Below are positions 41,493-48,685 of a stretch of DNA of 49,143 nt, piece after piece; position 1 is the first letter of the stretch; every line of letters begins with the position of its first letter. The notes beneath the pieces were generated by a model that did no database searches, was not told the DNA's origin, and worked only from the letters and a program-made list of their open reading frames with translations. The stretch covers positions 1 through 49,143 of the forward strand of contig CAYMRF010000003.1 of NCBI GenBank assembly GCA_964392765.1, read 5' to 3'. This stretch comes from BTUB01 sp964392765 (GTDB lineage Bacteria; Babelota; Babeliae; Babelales; Vermiphilaceae). The position numbers were made by a program, and so were the translations under genes.

Positions 41493-42725
41493 TTAAAAGA
41501 AATCTATAACCCATGATTTCATACGTATAAAAATTCTGGTTAACGCAGGGCCTTCTAAAGTGCCTAACGCACTTTCTTGCTGCTTAATCACCTGCTTGAT
41601 CAATCCATAGCCAGTTGCATAAATTGGGCTTTCTAGTGATTCAGGCAGATCATGGGCCATCTTCACCATACCCACGCGCACGGGCACTCTAAAAATCTCT
41701 TGCGCAAGCTCTTTCATACCGGGCAATAAAGATCCGCCGCCAGTGAGCACTAATCCGGATGTCATCATCGATTCCAATTTATGCTTGATAATCTCTTCAT
41801 GAATGAGGGTGAGCAACTCTTGCGAGCGAGGTTGCAAAATTGCAATAAGATCTGATTGATGAATCAATTGCGTATCATCACCCTGCACGGTTTGCACTTG
41901 AAATATTTCATCATGCTGCATTAAATCTATACAAGCCAACCCGTATTCTTTTTTCACGCGCTCAGCATCTTTAATAGTAGTTCGCAAACCAACCGCCACA
42001 TCATTAGTAAAATGATTGCCGGCAACCGGCAATACATAGGTATGGCGAATATTGCCATTTTGATAAATTGCCAAATCAGAAGTTCCGCCGCCAATATCCA
42101 GCATCGCTACTCCTAACTCTCGCTCATCTTGAGAAAGCACTGCTTGCGCTGATGCTAATTGCTCTAAAATAACATCAGTTACTTTGACGCCCGCCATCTC
42201 GCAACATTTAACTACGTTTTGCACGGAAGCTACGGCGCCCATGATTACATGTGCCTGAACTTCCAAGCGAATGCCGTGCATGCCCACCGGATTTTGAACT
42301 TTTTCACGCGTATCGATCACATAAAACTGGGGCATCACATGTAAAATCTGCATGCCCTCCGGAATTGCAAACGCGCGCGCAGCATTTAATACCGCCGCAA
42401 CATCTGAATCTTTTACATCACCATGTTTTATGGCCACCATGCCATGAGAGTTCATTGATTGAATATGTCCACCAGAAACGCCCACCGCCGCGGTATTGAT
42501 GGTGACATCCGCCATTAATTCAGCTTCTTTTACTGCCGCTTTAACCGAAGCGATAGTTTTTTGAACATCAACCACCACGCCCTTGCGCAATCCATCCGAA
42601 GGAGCTTTGCCCACTCCCAAGATCTCAACATGATCTTTATCATGGACACGAGCAACCAACACGCAAATTTTAGTGGTGCCCACATCAATTGAGACAACAA
42701 TATTGTCAGTAAAGACTTTAGCCAT
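41493..42725 (-). CDS. ftsA: cell division protein FtsA
   Basis: Actin-like protein that tethers FtsZ filaments to the inner membrane. 410 aa. Phosphate-binding loops are IDVGTTKICVLVA (13-25), LDIGGGTSDLAIYQ (near 207) and the adenosine-binding GLVLTGGGSLLPGM. The SHS2-type 1C domain insertion (about 85-165) is present. The C-terminal end RIFIRMKSWVIDFF is an amphipathic, aromatic membrane-targeting helix as expected. The gene overlaps the FtsQ-like gene by eight bases. Confidence 0.97.
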   Translation of the reverse strand: MAKVFTDNIVVSIDVGTTKICVLVARVHDKDHVEILGVGKAPSDGLRKGVVVDVQKTIASVKAAVKEAELMADVTINTAAVGVSGGHIQSMNSHGMVAIKHGDVKDSDVAAVLNAARAFAIPEGMQILHVMPQFYVIDTREKVQNPVGMHGIRLEVQAHVIMGAVASVQNVVKCCEMAGVKVTDVILEQLASAQAVLSQDERELGVAMLDIGGGTSDLAIYQNGNIRHTYVLPVAGNHFTNDVAVGLRTTIKDAERVKKEYGLACIDLMQHDEIFQVQTVQGDDTQLIHQSDLIAILQPRSQELLTLIHEEIIKHKLESMMTSGLVLTGGGSLLPGMKELAQEIFRVPVRVGMVKMAHDLPESLESPIYATGYGLIKQVIKQQESALGTLEGPALTRIFIRMKSWVIDFF

Positions 42726-43440
42726 TACAAGCCCCCCCTTTATGCGAGCATATAATTATTTGTTTTTCAAACCGTACATCAGCGGTATAGCAATATTTGC
42801 GGGCCGTCCCTTGCACCACAGCTATTTTCTCATCCATTATCCGCTGGCATAATTCTCTTAATGATTTATCGGGCGCAGTGCACACACTGCACAAAATCGA
42901 TTGTTGATTATTATTTTTATTTTTGAGCTCAATCGTATAATCATCGGTTCTAGTGATTTCATAAAAGGCAAAGACGGATGGATCTAGTTGCAATAACCAT
43001 TGCTTAAATTCATCCGTGATGGTTACTTTGCCCAACAAATTTTTTTGCGTGATTATCGGTAACTGAACAGTTGCTTTTTGCTCAAAATCGAATTTTTCTA
43101 CTAATGCACCCGAACAGGTGAGCACATACTCATCAATACATACATAAGGTCGTTTGCTTTGCACCGCAATGTATATTTTATTATTTGCGCAACGTTCCAC
43201 ACTTATCTGTTCAACTGCAGGACATACATTATGAATTTTCTCGCACAATGATGCCAAAGGTGCAACGTATGATTCATACACCGCTTCTTTAATTGCTTTT
43301 TGAGTCGCGCGTGATAATTGAGGATCAAGAGAAAAATGAAATTGTTGCGCGCCAAAAACTTGTGCACCTAATCGGTAGATACCAAATCCAGTGATAGCGC
43401 AAAATGCTACTAAAAAGATTTTTCTTCCGGCCTTTTTCAT
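42718..43440 (-). CDS. FtsQ/DivIB-like cell division protein
   Basis: 240 aa. A short basic N-terminus is followed by one membrane helix (about 8-29), then a periplasmic part that fits FtsQ: a POTRA-like segment up to about 85 (VCPAVEQISVERCANNKIYIAVQSKRPYVCI with the I-x-V-x-x-R-P pattern), then a beta domain with a final FEKQIIIC. Unusually for FtsQ, it has many Cys (about eight in the periplasmic part), as in other exported proteins of this window. Position directly before ftsA supports the call more than sequence does, so no symbol is given. The start ATG has little ribosome site. Confidence 0.75.
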   Translation of the reverse strand: MKKAGRKIFLVAFCAITGFGIYRLGAQVFGAQQFHFSLDPQLSRATQKAIKEAVYESYVAPLASLCEKIHNVCPAVEQISVERCANNKIYIAVQSKRPYVCIDEYVLTCSGALVEKFDFEQKATVQLPIITQKNLLGKVTITDEFKQWLLQLDPSVFAFYEITRTDDYTIELKNKNNNQQSILCSVCTAPDKSLRELCQRIMDEKIAVVQGTARKYCYTADVRFEKQIIICSHKGGACNG

Positions 43441-43458
43441 CCCTAATTCCCCTTTACC

Positions 43459-43560
43459 ATCCAGCCTACACTTATTCCGTCTTCGCTAAAGCTACATCGG
43501 ACTTTTTGCCGGGTCATAAGACTCGGCAAGTTACGGCGGATAGACCCCGTCAATTGCGCA
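43459..43560. repeat. dispersed GC-rich repeat unit upstream of the FtsQ-like gene
   Basis: CAGCCTACACTTATTCCGTC, GCTAAAGCTACATCGGAC and GACTCGGCAAGTTACGGCGG form the same unit as at 17.84 kb (CAGCCTACGCTTATCCGGGT ... ACTCGGCAAGCTGCGGCGGG) and 35.57 kb. It sits in the divergent region before the FtsQ-like gene. The rest of this region (43561-43729) is AT-rich and shows nothing that I recognise. Confidence 0.7.
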
Positions 43561-43729
43561 GTGCGCAATCATTCTTCTTTTTTCTACCGTTTTCTTGACA
43601 GAATAGTCAATAATTTTATGATTTTATCTAGTTTAATGTCAAATACTGCTCCGCTGGTATTGAGAAAAAAGTTAGATCCGATGACACACAGCTAGAATCT
43701 ATTCAGTGAGTCAAGCGAAGGAAAAGTAA

Positions 43730-43860
43730 GGCCGTTCGTGGTGAGGGCCGAACAAAGGTGAGGCGACTCGAATCCATACGGCCGTTGATTTAAATGATTT
43801 CAAATTTATTATTAGATGGTTCGATAACGATCGCTAACGCGATCTACTCACCACGAACGG
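43730..43860. repeat. complete 131-base inverted-repeat element before the seven-gene array
   Basis: CCGTTCGTGGTGAG (43732-43745) is the perfect reverse complement of CTCACCACGAACGG (43847-43860). Inside are CGACTCGAATCCATACGGCC and ATGGTTCGATAACGA, then CGATCGCTAACGCGATC as a small extra palindrome. It has the same orientation and order as the element at 37.0 kb and ends 31 bases before the ATG at 43892. Confidence 0.85.
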
Positions 43861-43891
43861 GTGAGAAAAAAATAACTTAAAGGCCCTAAAA

Positions 43892-44278
43892 ATGCTCAAA
43901 CAAATAACATTTACTGCTTTATTTATTTCTTCACTTTCATTTGCCCAAATTCCTCTAGAAAAAAAAGATGAATTGTTACAACAAGTAAAACAAGAAATGT
44001 TAGAAAAACATCTTGCCGAAAAAGATAAAGCTCTTAATGATTTGAGAATTGCCGGAATAGGAACCGCAATAGCAAGTTATTTTTTCATGTGTGTAATGTT
44101 TATAGTTGGTTCTATAGAAGAGTCAAACGCTTCAAAGAACGCAGGCGGCCTGCTTGCAATCGCAGGTATGGGCACAAATTTTTATTCATCTTATAAAGCT
44201 CACCAAGGCCTAAAACATTTATATTATCCCGATCATCCAAAACCCGAAGAAACACCAGAAAAATCTAAAACCTCTTAA
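43892..44278 (+). CDS. exported two-membrane-segment protein, array family E, copy 1
   Basis: 128 aa. Signal peptide MLKQITFTALFISSLSFA followed by Q-I-P. Family layout: a charged helix with QEMLEKHLAEKDKALNDL (33-51), a first hydrophobic segment (about 52-75), a loop, a second hydrophobic segment (about 85-102), and a conserved end YKAHQGLKHLYYPDHPKPEET. Six relatives follow. If the two segments are true membrane helices, both ends lie on the same side. The family has no function that I know. It is the only copy separated from the next by a repeat element. Confidence 0.8.
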   Translation: MLKQITFTALFISSLSFAQIPLEKKDELLQQVKQEMLEKHLAEKDKALNDLRIAGIGTAIASYFFMCVMFIVGSIEESNASKNAGGLLAIAGMGTNFYSSYKAHQGLKHLYYPDHPKPEETPEKSKTS

Positions 44279-44291
44279 ATAAATAGATAAG

Positions 44292-44343
44292 CCGTTCGTC
44301 CCCATGGAGGTCCCAAAAGGACCGAGTAGAGGGATACGAACGG
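44292..44343. repeat. short inverted repeat between array copies 1 and 2
   Basis: CCGTTCGT (44292-44299) pairs with ACGAACGG (44336-44343). The interior CCCCATGGAGG, then GAGTAGAGGGAT matches the hairpin at 17668-17717. It ends 14 bases before the ATG of copy 2, and a false longer start for copy 2 arises by reading through it. Confidence 0.75.
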
Positions 44344-44357
44344 AAATAGAAGTTTTT

Positions 44358-44717
44358 ATGTATAAACAACTCACTCTCAGCCTCATTTTCATTTCTTCAC
44401 TTTCAATCGCTCAAATTCCCGTGAAAAAAACAGAATTGCTCCAACAAGCAAAGCAACAAGCACTGGAAAAACATTTAGCTGAAAAAGAACAAGCTAAAAA
44501 AGATTTGCTGATAGCAAGTGCAATAACAGCTATGCTCGAGGCATCTAGCCTGTTAAAGCTGCCTAAAGATTCTGCGTCTGACAAAATTTTAGTATTACTA
44601 CAGGGCGTTGGTCTTGGATTTGCTATTGTCAAATGGTTTGATGTAGCAGTATATTTTTGCCCTCCAATTCGTTCACAATCTGAAGAAACAACAAAAGAAG
44701 AGACTCAAAATGCATAA
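44358..44717 (+). CDS. exported protein, array family E, copy 2
   Basis: 119 aa from the ATG at 44358; longer starts read the repeat. Signal peptide MYKQLTLSLIFISSLSIA followed by Q-I-P. It keeps the charged helix QALEKHLAEKEQAKKDL, but the usual end YKGxxGxKHLYYPDHPKPEE is replaced by a shorter WFDVAVYFCPPIRSQSEETTKEE, so it is the most divergent end in the array. Its stop lies inside the ATG-CAT-AA start of copy 3 (eight-base overlap). Confidence 0.75.
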   Translation: MYKQLTLSLIFISSLSIAQIPVKKTELLQQAKQQALEKHLAEKEQAKKDLLIASAITAMLEASSLLKLPKDSASDKILVLLQGVGLGFAIVKWFDVAVYFCPPIRSQSEETTKEETQNA

Positions 44718-45129
44718 ATTAATTTTAAGCATTCTTATTATTCCGATACTTTCTTTCGCTCAAATGCCTATACAAAAGTTGGAAGAAACGAAAAAACAAG
44801 CACTTGAGAAACATCTTGCTGAAAAAGAGAGGGCTCTTAATGATTTGAAAACTGCGGGAATTGCTAGTGCGTCATTTATCGGTATAGGGGCAGCTTATCC
44901 AATTTGTATGCGAGGACTGGGCTTAGCCCACACTGCTTTGATGAGCTATAAAATTGAATCCTTAGGAAACACACCTGTTGTTCTCTGGACATTTATAGCT
45001 TGGATTGGTATCGAAGCGGGACTTGCCGGTTACGCAATTTATAAAGGCGGAGCGGGCGCAAAACATCTTTATTATCCCGACAATCCAAAACCAAAAGAAA
45101 CAATAAAAAAAGAAGAATCTCATGCATAA
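44710..45129 (+). CDS. exported protein, array family E, copy 3
   Basis: 139 aa. Signal peptide MHKLILSILIIPILSFA followed by Q-M-P. Charged helix QALEKHLAEKERALNDL, two hydrophobic segments (about 46-72 and 92-110), then YKGGAGAKHLYYPDNPKPKE. It overlaps both neighbours by eight bases with the same pattern: ATG of the next gene, one codon, then the stop TAA of this one read out of frame. Such overlaps give strong translational coupling. Confidence 0.8.
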   Translation: MHKLILSILIIPILSFAQMPIQKLEETKKQALEKHLAEKERALNDLKTAGIASASFIGIGAAYPICMRGLGLAHTALMSYKIESLGNTPVVLWTFIAWIGIEAGLAGYAIYKGGAGAKHLYYPDNPKPKETIKKEESHA

Positions 45130-45529
45130 ATTAATCTTAAGCCTATTACTATTTTCTTCAGTTTCAGTTGCTCAAATTCTAGCGCAAAAACTAGAACAGG
45201 CAAAACAAGAAGCATTAGAAAAACATCTTATTGAAAAAGAGAAGGCTAAAAGAGATTTAAAGATTTCAGGTGCGGCAACAATGGCTACTGCTGTAGTATA
45301 TATCGGCATTGAAACGGGTCTTTGCGCGTATTTAAATCTTTTTGACAAAATTTTAGTAAAGTATGGATCTGAAGCATCTATGCTGGGCGCCACACTTGTC
45401 TTAGCTGTCGATGCAGGCATTGGAATCTATGCAATATATAAAGGTGGACAAGGCGCAAAACATTTACTTGTTCCCGATTATCCAAAGCCAGAAGAAACAA
45501 CCACAAATGAAATAAGTTCAGATGTTTAA
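45122..45529 (+). CDS. exported protein, array family E, copy 4
   Basis: 135 aa. Signal peptide MHKLILSLLLFSSVSVA followed by Q-I-L, nearly the same as copy 3 in its first residues. Charged helix QEALEKHLIEKEKAKRDL, two hydrophobic segments, and the end YKGGQGAKHLLVPDYPKPEET. Overlaps the next gene by eight bases. Among the copies it is closest to copy 3, which points to a recent tandem duplication. Confidence 0.8.
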   Translation: MHKLILSLLLFSSVSVAQILAQKLEQAKQEALEKHLIEKEKAKRDLKISGAATMATAVVYIGIETGLCAYLNLFDKILVKYGSEASMLGATLVLAVDAGIGIYAIYKGGQGAKHLLVPDYPKPEETTTNEISSDV

Positions 45530-45917
45530 GAAAATATTACTCAGCTTCGCATTCATTCCATCCATGATTACGGGTAGTAATGTATCCTCAGAAAAACTCG
45601 AAGAACTCGCAAATAAATATCGCGCGCATCTTCAAGAAGAAAATGAGGCGGCTACAAACTTGTGTACATGCAGCGGATTACTTACTCTGGGCATGACTTT
45701 AAACGCAGCTTCATTTATTGCACAAAAATCAGATCACAGTGCATTGGGAAATGGATTATGGGTAATTTCAGGCTTATTTATAGCAGCCGCATGTTACTCT
45801 AATTATAAACTATGCAAGTATTTGCTAATGCCTAATCATCCTGAACCTATTCTTGATGATAATACAAAGCTTCAAATACTGCTCCATCTCAAAACTGCTA
45901 AAAAAAAAGGAAGATAA
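45522..45917 (+). CDS. exported protein, array family E, copy 5 (divergent)
   Basis: 131 aa. Signal peptide MFKKILLSFAFIPSMITG, without the Q-I-P junction of the others. The charged helix is changed to YRAHLQEENEAATNLC, and an extra C-T-C appears at its end. Two hydrophobic segments and YKLCKYLLMPNHPEP keep the family order, so membership is clear from layout more than identity. It has a longer helical tail. A two-base gap separates it from copy 6. Confidence 0.75.
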   Translation: MFKKILLSFAFIPSMITGSNVSSEKLEELANKYRAHLQEENEAATNLCTCSGLLTLGMTLNAASFIAQKSDHSALGNGLWVISGLFIAAACYSNYKLCKYLLMPNHPEPILDDNTKLQILLHLKTAKKKGR

Positions 45918-45919
45918 AC

Positions 45920-46396
45920 ATGTATAAAGCAATACTCAGTCTTTTATTCGTTTCTTCATTTTCTTTCGCTCAAATTCCCGCAACAAGAATAGGCCTGCTT
46001 GCCAAGACTTCAATAAGAAATCAATACGATCTTTTTAAAGTTAACGAAGAAAAAAAAGAAACTAAAAAACCAGAATCATTAAAAGATAAAGCCAAGCAAG
46101 AAATGCTCGAAAAGCATCTTGCTGAACAAAAAAAAGGAACCCAAGATTTAAGAAAAGCAGGTTATTCTGTACTAGTAGTGAGTGCACTTTGTTTGAGCAT
46201 TGGTATTGCAAATTGTGTTGGCATACCGCAATTTGTAGCTGAGCGTTATGGTCAGCCAACTTCAGATAACATAGGCGATCTTTTATTTGTCGCAACTCTG
46301 AGCACAGCAGCTTATTCTATAGTAAAAGCGTATCAAGGTATGAAGCATATGTTTAAACCGGATCATCCAATATCTTATGAAATCTCCAAAAATTAG
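45920..46396 (+). CDS. exported protein, array family E, copy 6
   Basis: 158 aa, the longest copy. Signal peptide MYKAILSLLFVSSFSFA followed by Q-I-P. An insert of about 35 residues rich in Lys and Glu (NEEKKETKKPESLKDK) lies before the charged helix QEMLEKHLAEQKKGTQDL. Two hydrophobic segments follow, then YQGMKHMFKPDHP. The shared core matches copy 1 (KQEMLEKHLAE). Gap of six bases to copy 7. Confidence 0.8.
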   Translation: MYKAILSLLFVSSFSFAQIPATRIGLLAKTSIRNQYDLFKVNEEKKETKKPESLKDKAKQEMLEKHLAEQKKGTQDLRKAGYSVLVVSALCLSIGIANCVGIPQFVAERYGQPTSDNIGDLLFVATLSTAAYSIVKAYQGMKHMFKPDHPISYEISKN

Positions 46397-46402
46397 GCTC
46401 TC

Positions 46403-46789
46403 ATGTATAAACAGATAATTTTCAGCATCGCATTTATCTCTTGCCCTTTAATGGGCTTCAAATTTTTTCAAGATAAAATAACACTTCTAAAAAATACGCC
46501 TGCGTACCAAAAGCATATAGAAGAAAAAGAGAATGCTGTGAGCGACATAGAAACTGCATTTGTTACATTAACATCTACGGGAATTGCATTGGTATTAGCG
46601 ATATATTTAGCTGATAATCTTGGAGGAAGCGAAGTAATTAGAAATGCCTATGGTGCTACCATAGCAAATAACTTCTACCGAGGAACAAATTTGGCGAGCG
46701 GAAGCTTAGCTGCATATGCAGGATACAAGGGATATGAAGGCGCAAAACACTTACTTGATCCGGAACATCCAAAGCCGAAAGAAAAATGA
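46403..46789 (+). CDS. exported protein, array family E, copy 7
   Basis: 128 aa. Signal peptide MYKQIIFSIAFISCPLMG, then F-K-F-F. The charged helix is degenerate (AYQKHIEEKENAVSDI), followed by two hydrophobic segments and a well-kept end YKGYEGAKHLLDPEHPKPKE. It closes the array and converges on the minus-strand gene at 46.8 kb, nine bases between the stops. Confidence 0.8.
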   Translation: MYKQIIFSIAFISCPLMGFKFFQDKITLLKNTPAYQKHIEEKENAVSDIETAFVTLTSTGIALVLAIYLADNLGGSEVIRNAYGATIANNFYRGTNLASGSLAAYAGYKGYEGAKHLLDPEHPKPKEK

Positions 46790-46798
46790 AGAGAACAA

Positions 46799-47500
46799 TT
46801 ATAGCGGATATTTTCGAACAAGATTAAGCCAATAATATAACTCTTTTGCTTCCCATTCTTTGAGCAAAATTATAGAAGAGTTAGTATTAGCTGCTCCGCG
46901 ATATAATACGCCTTTTTCTGGAGCGCTGGGCAATTTACTTTTCTCAACATAAACCAAAGAACGATCGTCAACAAAAATGCCGTGCATTTTTTTTTGAATT
47001 ATTCCCGTGCTTAACATATTGATTTGCTGAGTGCCGGCAAGTACGAGATCGCCATATTTTTTAGGACCAATCTGCTCTAAAGCAATTGTTTCCTGTGCAA
47101 ATGCTTGCATGCGGGCACGCATTACTTTATTCGGTGGGCACGTGCGTATGTTACATTTTCTAGGATCAGCTCCATGATCCAAAAGTGCTCTAGCAACATG
47201 ATAATATTCAGTACTTTGGTCAACATAAGAAAGCGCATGAGAAAGAAGAGGTTTTAAATCTCCCAAAGAGGTCTCCACTTTGCTATGCAGCGCATTTACA
47301 TCTTGTTTTTCAATTAACAATCGTTGTATAGCACGCATATCTTTTACAATCAAAGAGCTCTGCTTGCTTGCAATATCATTTTCTAATTTCCTAATGGTCC
47401 CCTCAAGAAAAATCACTAAATGAGGAATATGAGGATTTTGCATCGCGTGAAAACTAAAAAACATAAATAAACTAACGGCAAACAAGAAATTAATTTTCAT
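46799..47500 (-). CDS. exported protein with ankyrin-like middle and shared C-terminal domain
   Basis: 233 aa. Signal peptide MKINFLFAVSLFMFFSFHA followed by M-Q-N-P. A helical part is followed by an ankyrin-like repeat (LLSHALSYVDQSTEYYHVARALLDHGADPRKC). The C-terminal 90 residues (KKYGDLVLAG, HGIFVDDRSLVYVEKSKLPS, GVLYRGAANTNSSIILLKE, AKELYYWLNLVRKYPL) match the protein encoded just upstream. This domain is unnamed as far as I can tell; it is rich in aromatic and charged residues. Last gene of the rlmB unit, six bases after its neighbour. Confidence 0.75.
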   Translation of the reverse strand: MKINFLFAVSLFMFFSFHAMQNPHIPHLVIFLEGTIRKLENDIASKQSSLIVKDMRAIQRLLIEKQDVNALHSKVETSLGDLKPLLSHALSYVDQSTEYYHVARALLDHGADPRKCNIRTCPPNKVMRARMQAFAQETIALEQIGPKKYGDLVLAGTQQINMLSTGIIQKKMHGIFVDDRSLVYVEKSKLPSAPEKGVLYRGAANTNSSIILLKEWEAKELYYWLNLVRKYPL

Positions 47501-47506
47501 AGTTCT

Positions 47507-47941
47507 TTAATGTTGCGAAAGTGGATAACTTTCAACTAGCTCAAGCCAATAATATAATTTTTTTGCGTCACATTCTGTCAATTGAATAGTTCTATATTTC
47601 GTTGCAACCGCACCTTCATAATATGCAACACCCGAAGATGGATTTCTGGGGCGATTATAACGGACACACACCGTTGACTCATCATCGGTAAAAATGCCAT
47701 GACGTGTATCCTGCAATCTTGCATAAGGCAGAGGAGCTTGCATCATTCTTCCAATAGATTTAAGATTGCCATATTTTTTAGCAGCATAATCTTTCAAATC
47801 AATGGTATATTCAGCTCTTTCTTTCAGTATACTCCTAATCGCTTCCTCTATCTTTTCAGCATCAAAATTGTTCATACCAAGTGAGACGCTCGAAAAGCAG
47901 AATACAAAAATATATAAGGAACTCAACAGAGAATTTTTCAT
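47507..47941 (-). CDS. exported protein carrying the shared C-terminal domain
   Basis: 144 aa. Signal peptide of about 22 residues ending SVSLG, then M-N-N-F. After a short helix (EEAIRSILKERAEYTID) the domain AKKYGNLKSIGR, HGIFTDDESTVCVRYNRPRN, GVAYYEGAVATKYRTIQLTE, AKKLYYWLELVESYPL aligns along its whole length with the end of the gene at 46.8-47.5 kb. It therefore shows the domain alone, without the ankyrin part. It starts nine bases after the rlmB stop, so it is read from the same message. Confidence 0.75.
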   Translation of the reverse strand: MKNSLLSSLYIFVFCFSSVSLGMNNFDAEKIEEAIRSILKERAEYTIDLKDYAAKKYGNLKSIGRMMQAPLPYARLQDTRHGIFTDDESTVCVRYNRPRNPSSGVAYYEGAVATKYRTIQLTECDAKKLYYWLELVESYPLSQH

Positions 47942-47950
47942 ATCAAATCC

Positions 47951-48685
47951 TTAAATTCTTTTTTGTTGGGATCCTGCTAAGAAGAGTAAAATTCCGGCAG
48001 CAACTGAAGCATTATAAGAAATATCAGCAGTTCTTTGCGGTAAGGTTACTTGAATACCCACTTTTAATACGGCCGGCAAAATTCCTTCACCTTCACTGCC
48101 AATCACCATGCACATGGGTTGTTGGAACTCGATCTCTTGGGCATTCTTGCCGCCAAATGCTGCACAATAAATGGTGTATCCTGCAGCTTTAAGATTCTGT
48201 ACCATTGCAGGCGTAGTATGTGCAATCATAATTTCTAAATGCTCAGCAAGCCCTGCAGAAGACTTTAAAGCCGCTGCATTTAAGGGAGCCGCATGGCGCT
48301 CAATGAGGATCACGCCATCAACACCGGTGCAATAGGCAGAGCGCAAAATAGCACCCACGTTTCGCGGATCTTGAATACCATCAAGCAATACTAAAAACTT
48401 ATGCTTTTCGGGATCAAATGCTTTACTGCGGAATGGGAATGATTGCACCCAGGCAACCACGCCTTGGTGATCATCGGTCTTTGCCATATTAGAAAGCACT
48501 TCACGGGTCACATATTGAATGGGAATTGGTCGTTCTGGCAGTAACTTTTCCACCTTAGCCCATGCCTTGGGGGTAGGACGCGTAGTGTAAATTGAGATTA
48601 CTTTACGGCGTTTTGCCTTAAGAACTTCTATAAGAGGATGAATCCCATATATGAGTTCACCTTGGGGTTTATTTTTTTTATCCAT
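47951..48685 (-). CDS. rlmB: TrmH/RlmB-family 23S rRNA 2'-O-methyltransferase
   Basis: SPOUT-class enzyme that methylates a ribose of 23S rRNA. 244 aa. An N-terminal substrate-binding domain (about 10-80; ELIYGIHPLIEVLKAKRRKV, the L30e-like part) is followed by the knotted domain with the three SPOUT motifs: DGIQDPRNVGAILRSAYCTGVDGVI with the conserved N and R, VIGSEGEGI, and VTLPQRTADISYNASVAAGILL, where the usual S-L-N-V-S-V-A-A is S-Y-N-A-S-V-A-A. RlmB is likelier than TrmH because of the N-terminal domain. It leads a unit with two exported genes, an odd pairing. Confidence 0.9.
   Translation of the reverse strand: MDKKNKPQGELIYGIHPLIEVLKAKRRKVISIYTTRPTPKAWAKVEKLLPERPIPIQYVTREVLSNMAKTDDHQGVVAWVQSFPFRSKAFDPEKHKFLVLLDGIQDPRNVGAILRSAYCTGVDGVILIERHAAPLNAAALKSSAGLAEHLEIMIAHTTPAMVQNLKAAGYTIYCAAFGGKNAQEIEFQQPMCMVIGSEGEGILPAVLKVGIQVTLPQRTADISYNASVAAGILLFLAGSQQKRI

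Noticed and set aside
43441..43891. Insertion sequence with transposase
   Set aside because: Terminal inverted repeats are present but the elements are about 130 bases long and hold no reading frame; at most they are non-autonomous.
44304..44357. Longer start for array copy 2
   Set aside because: It reads through the hairpin repeat; the family signal peptide starts at 44358.
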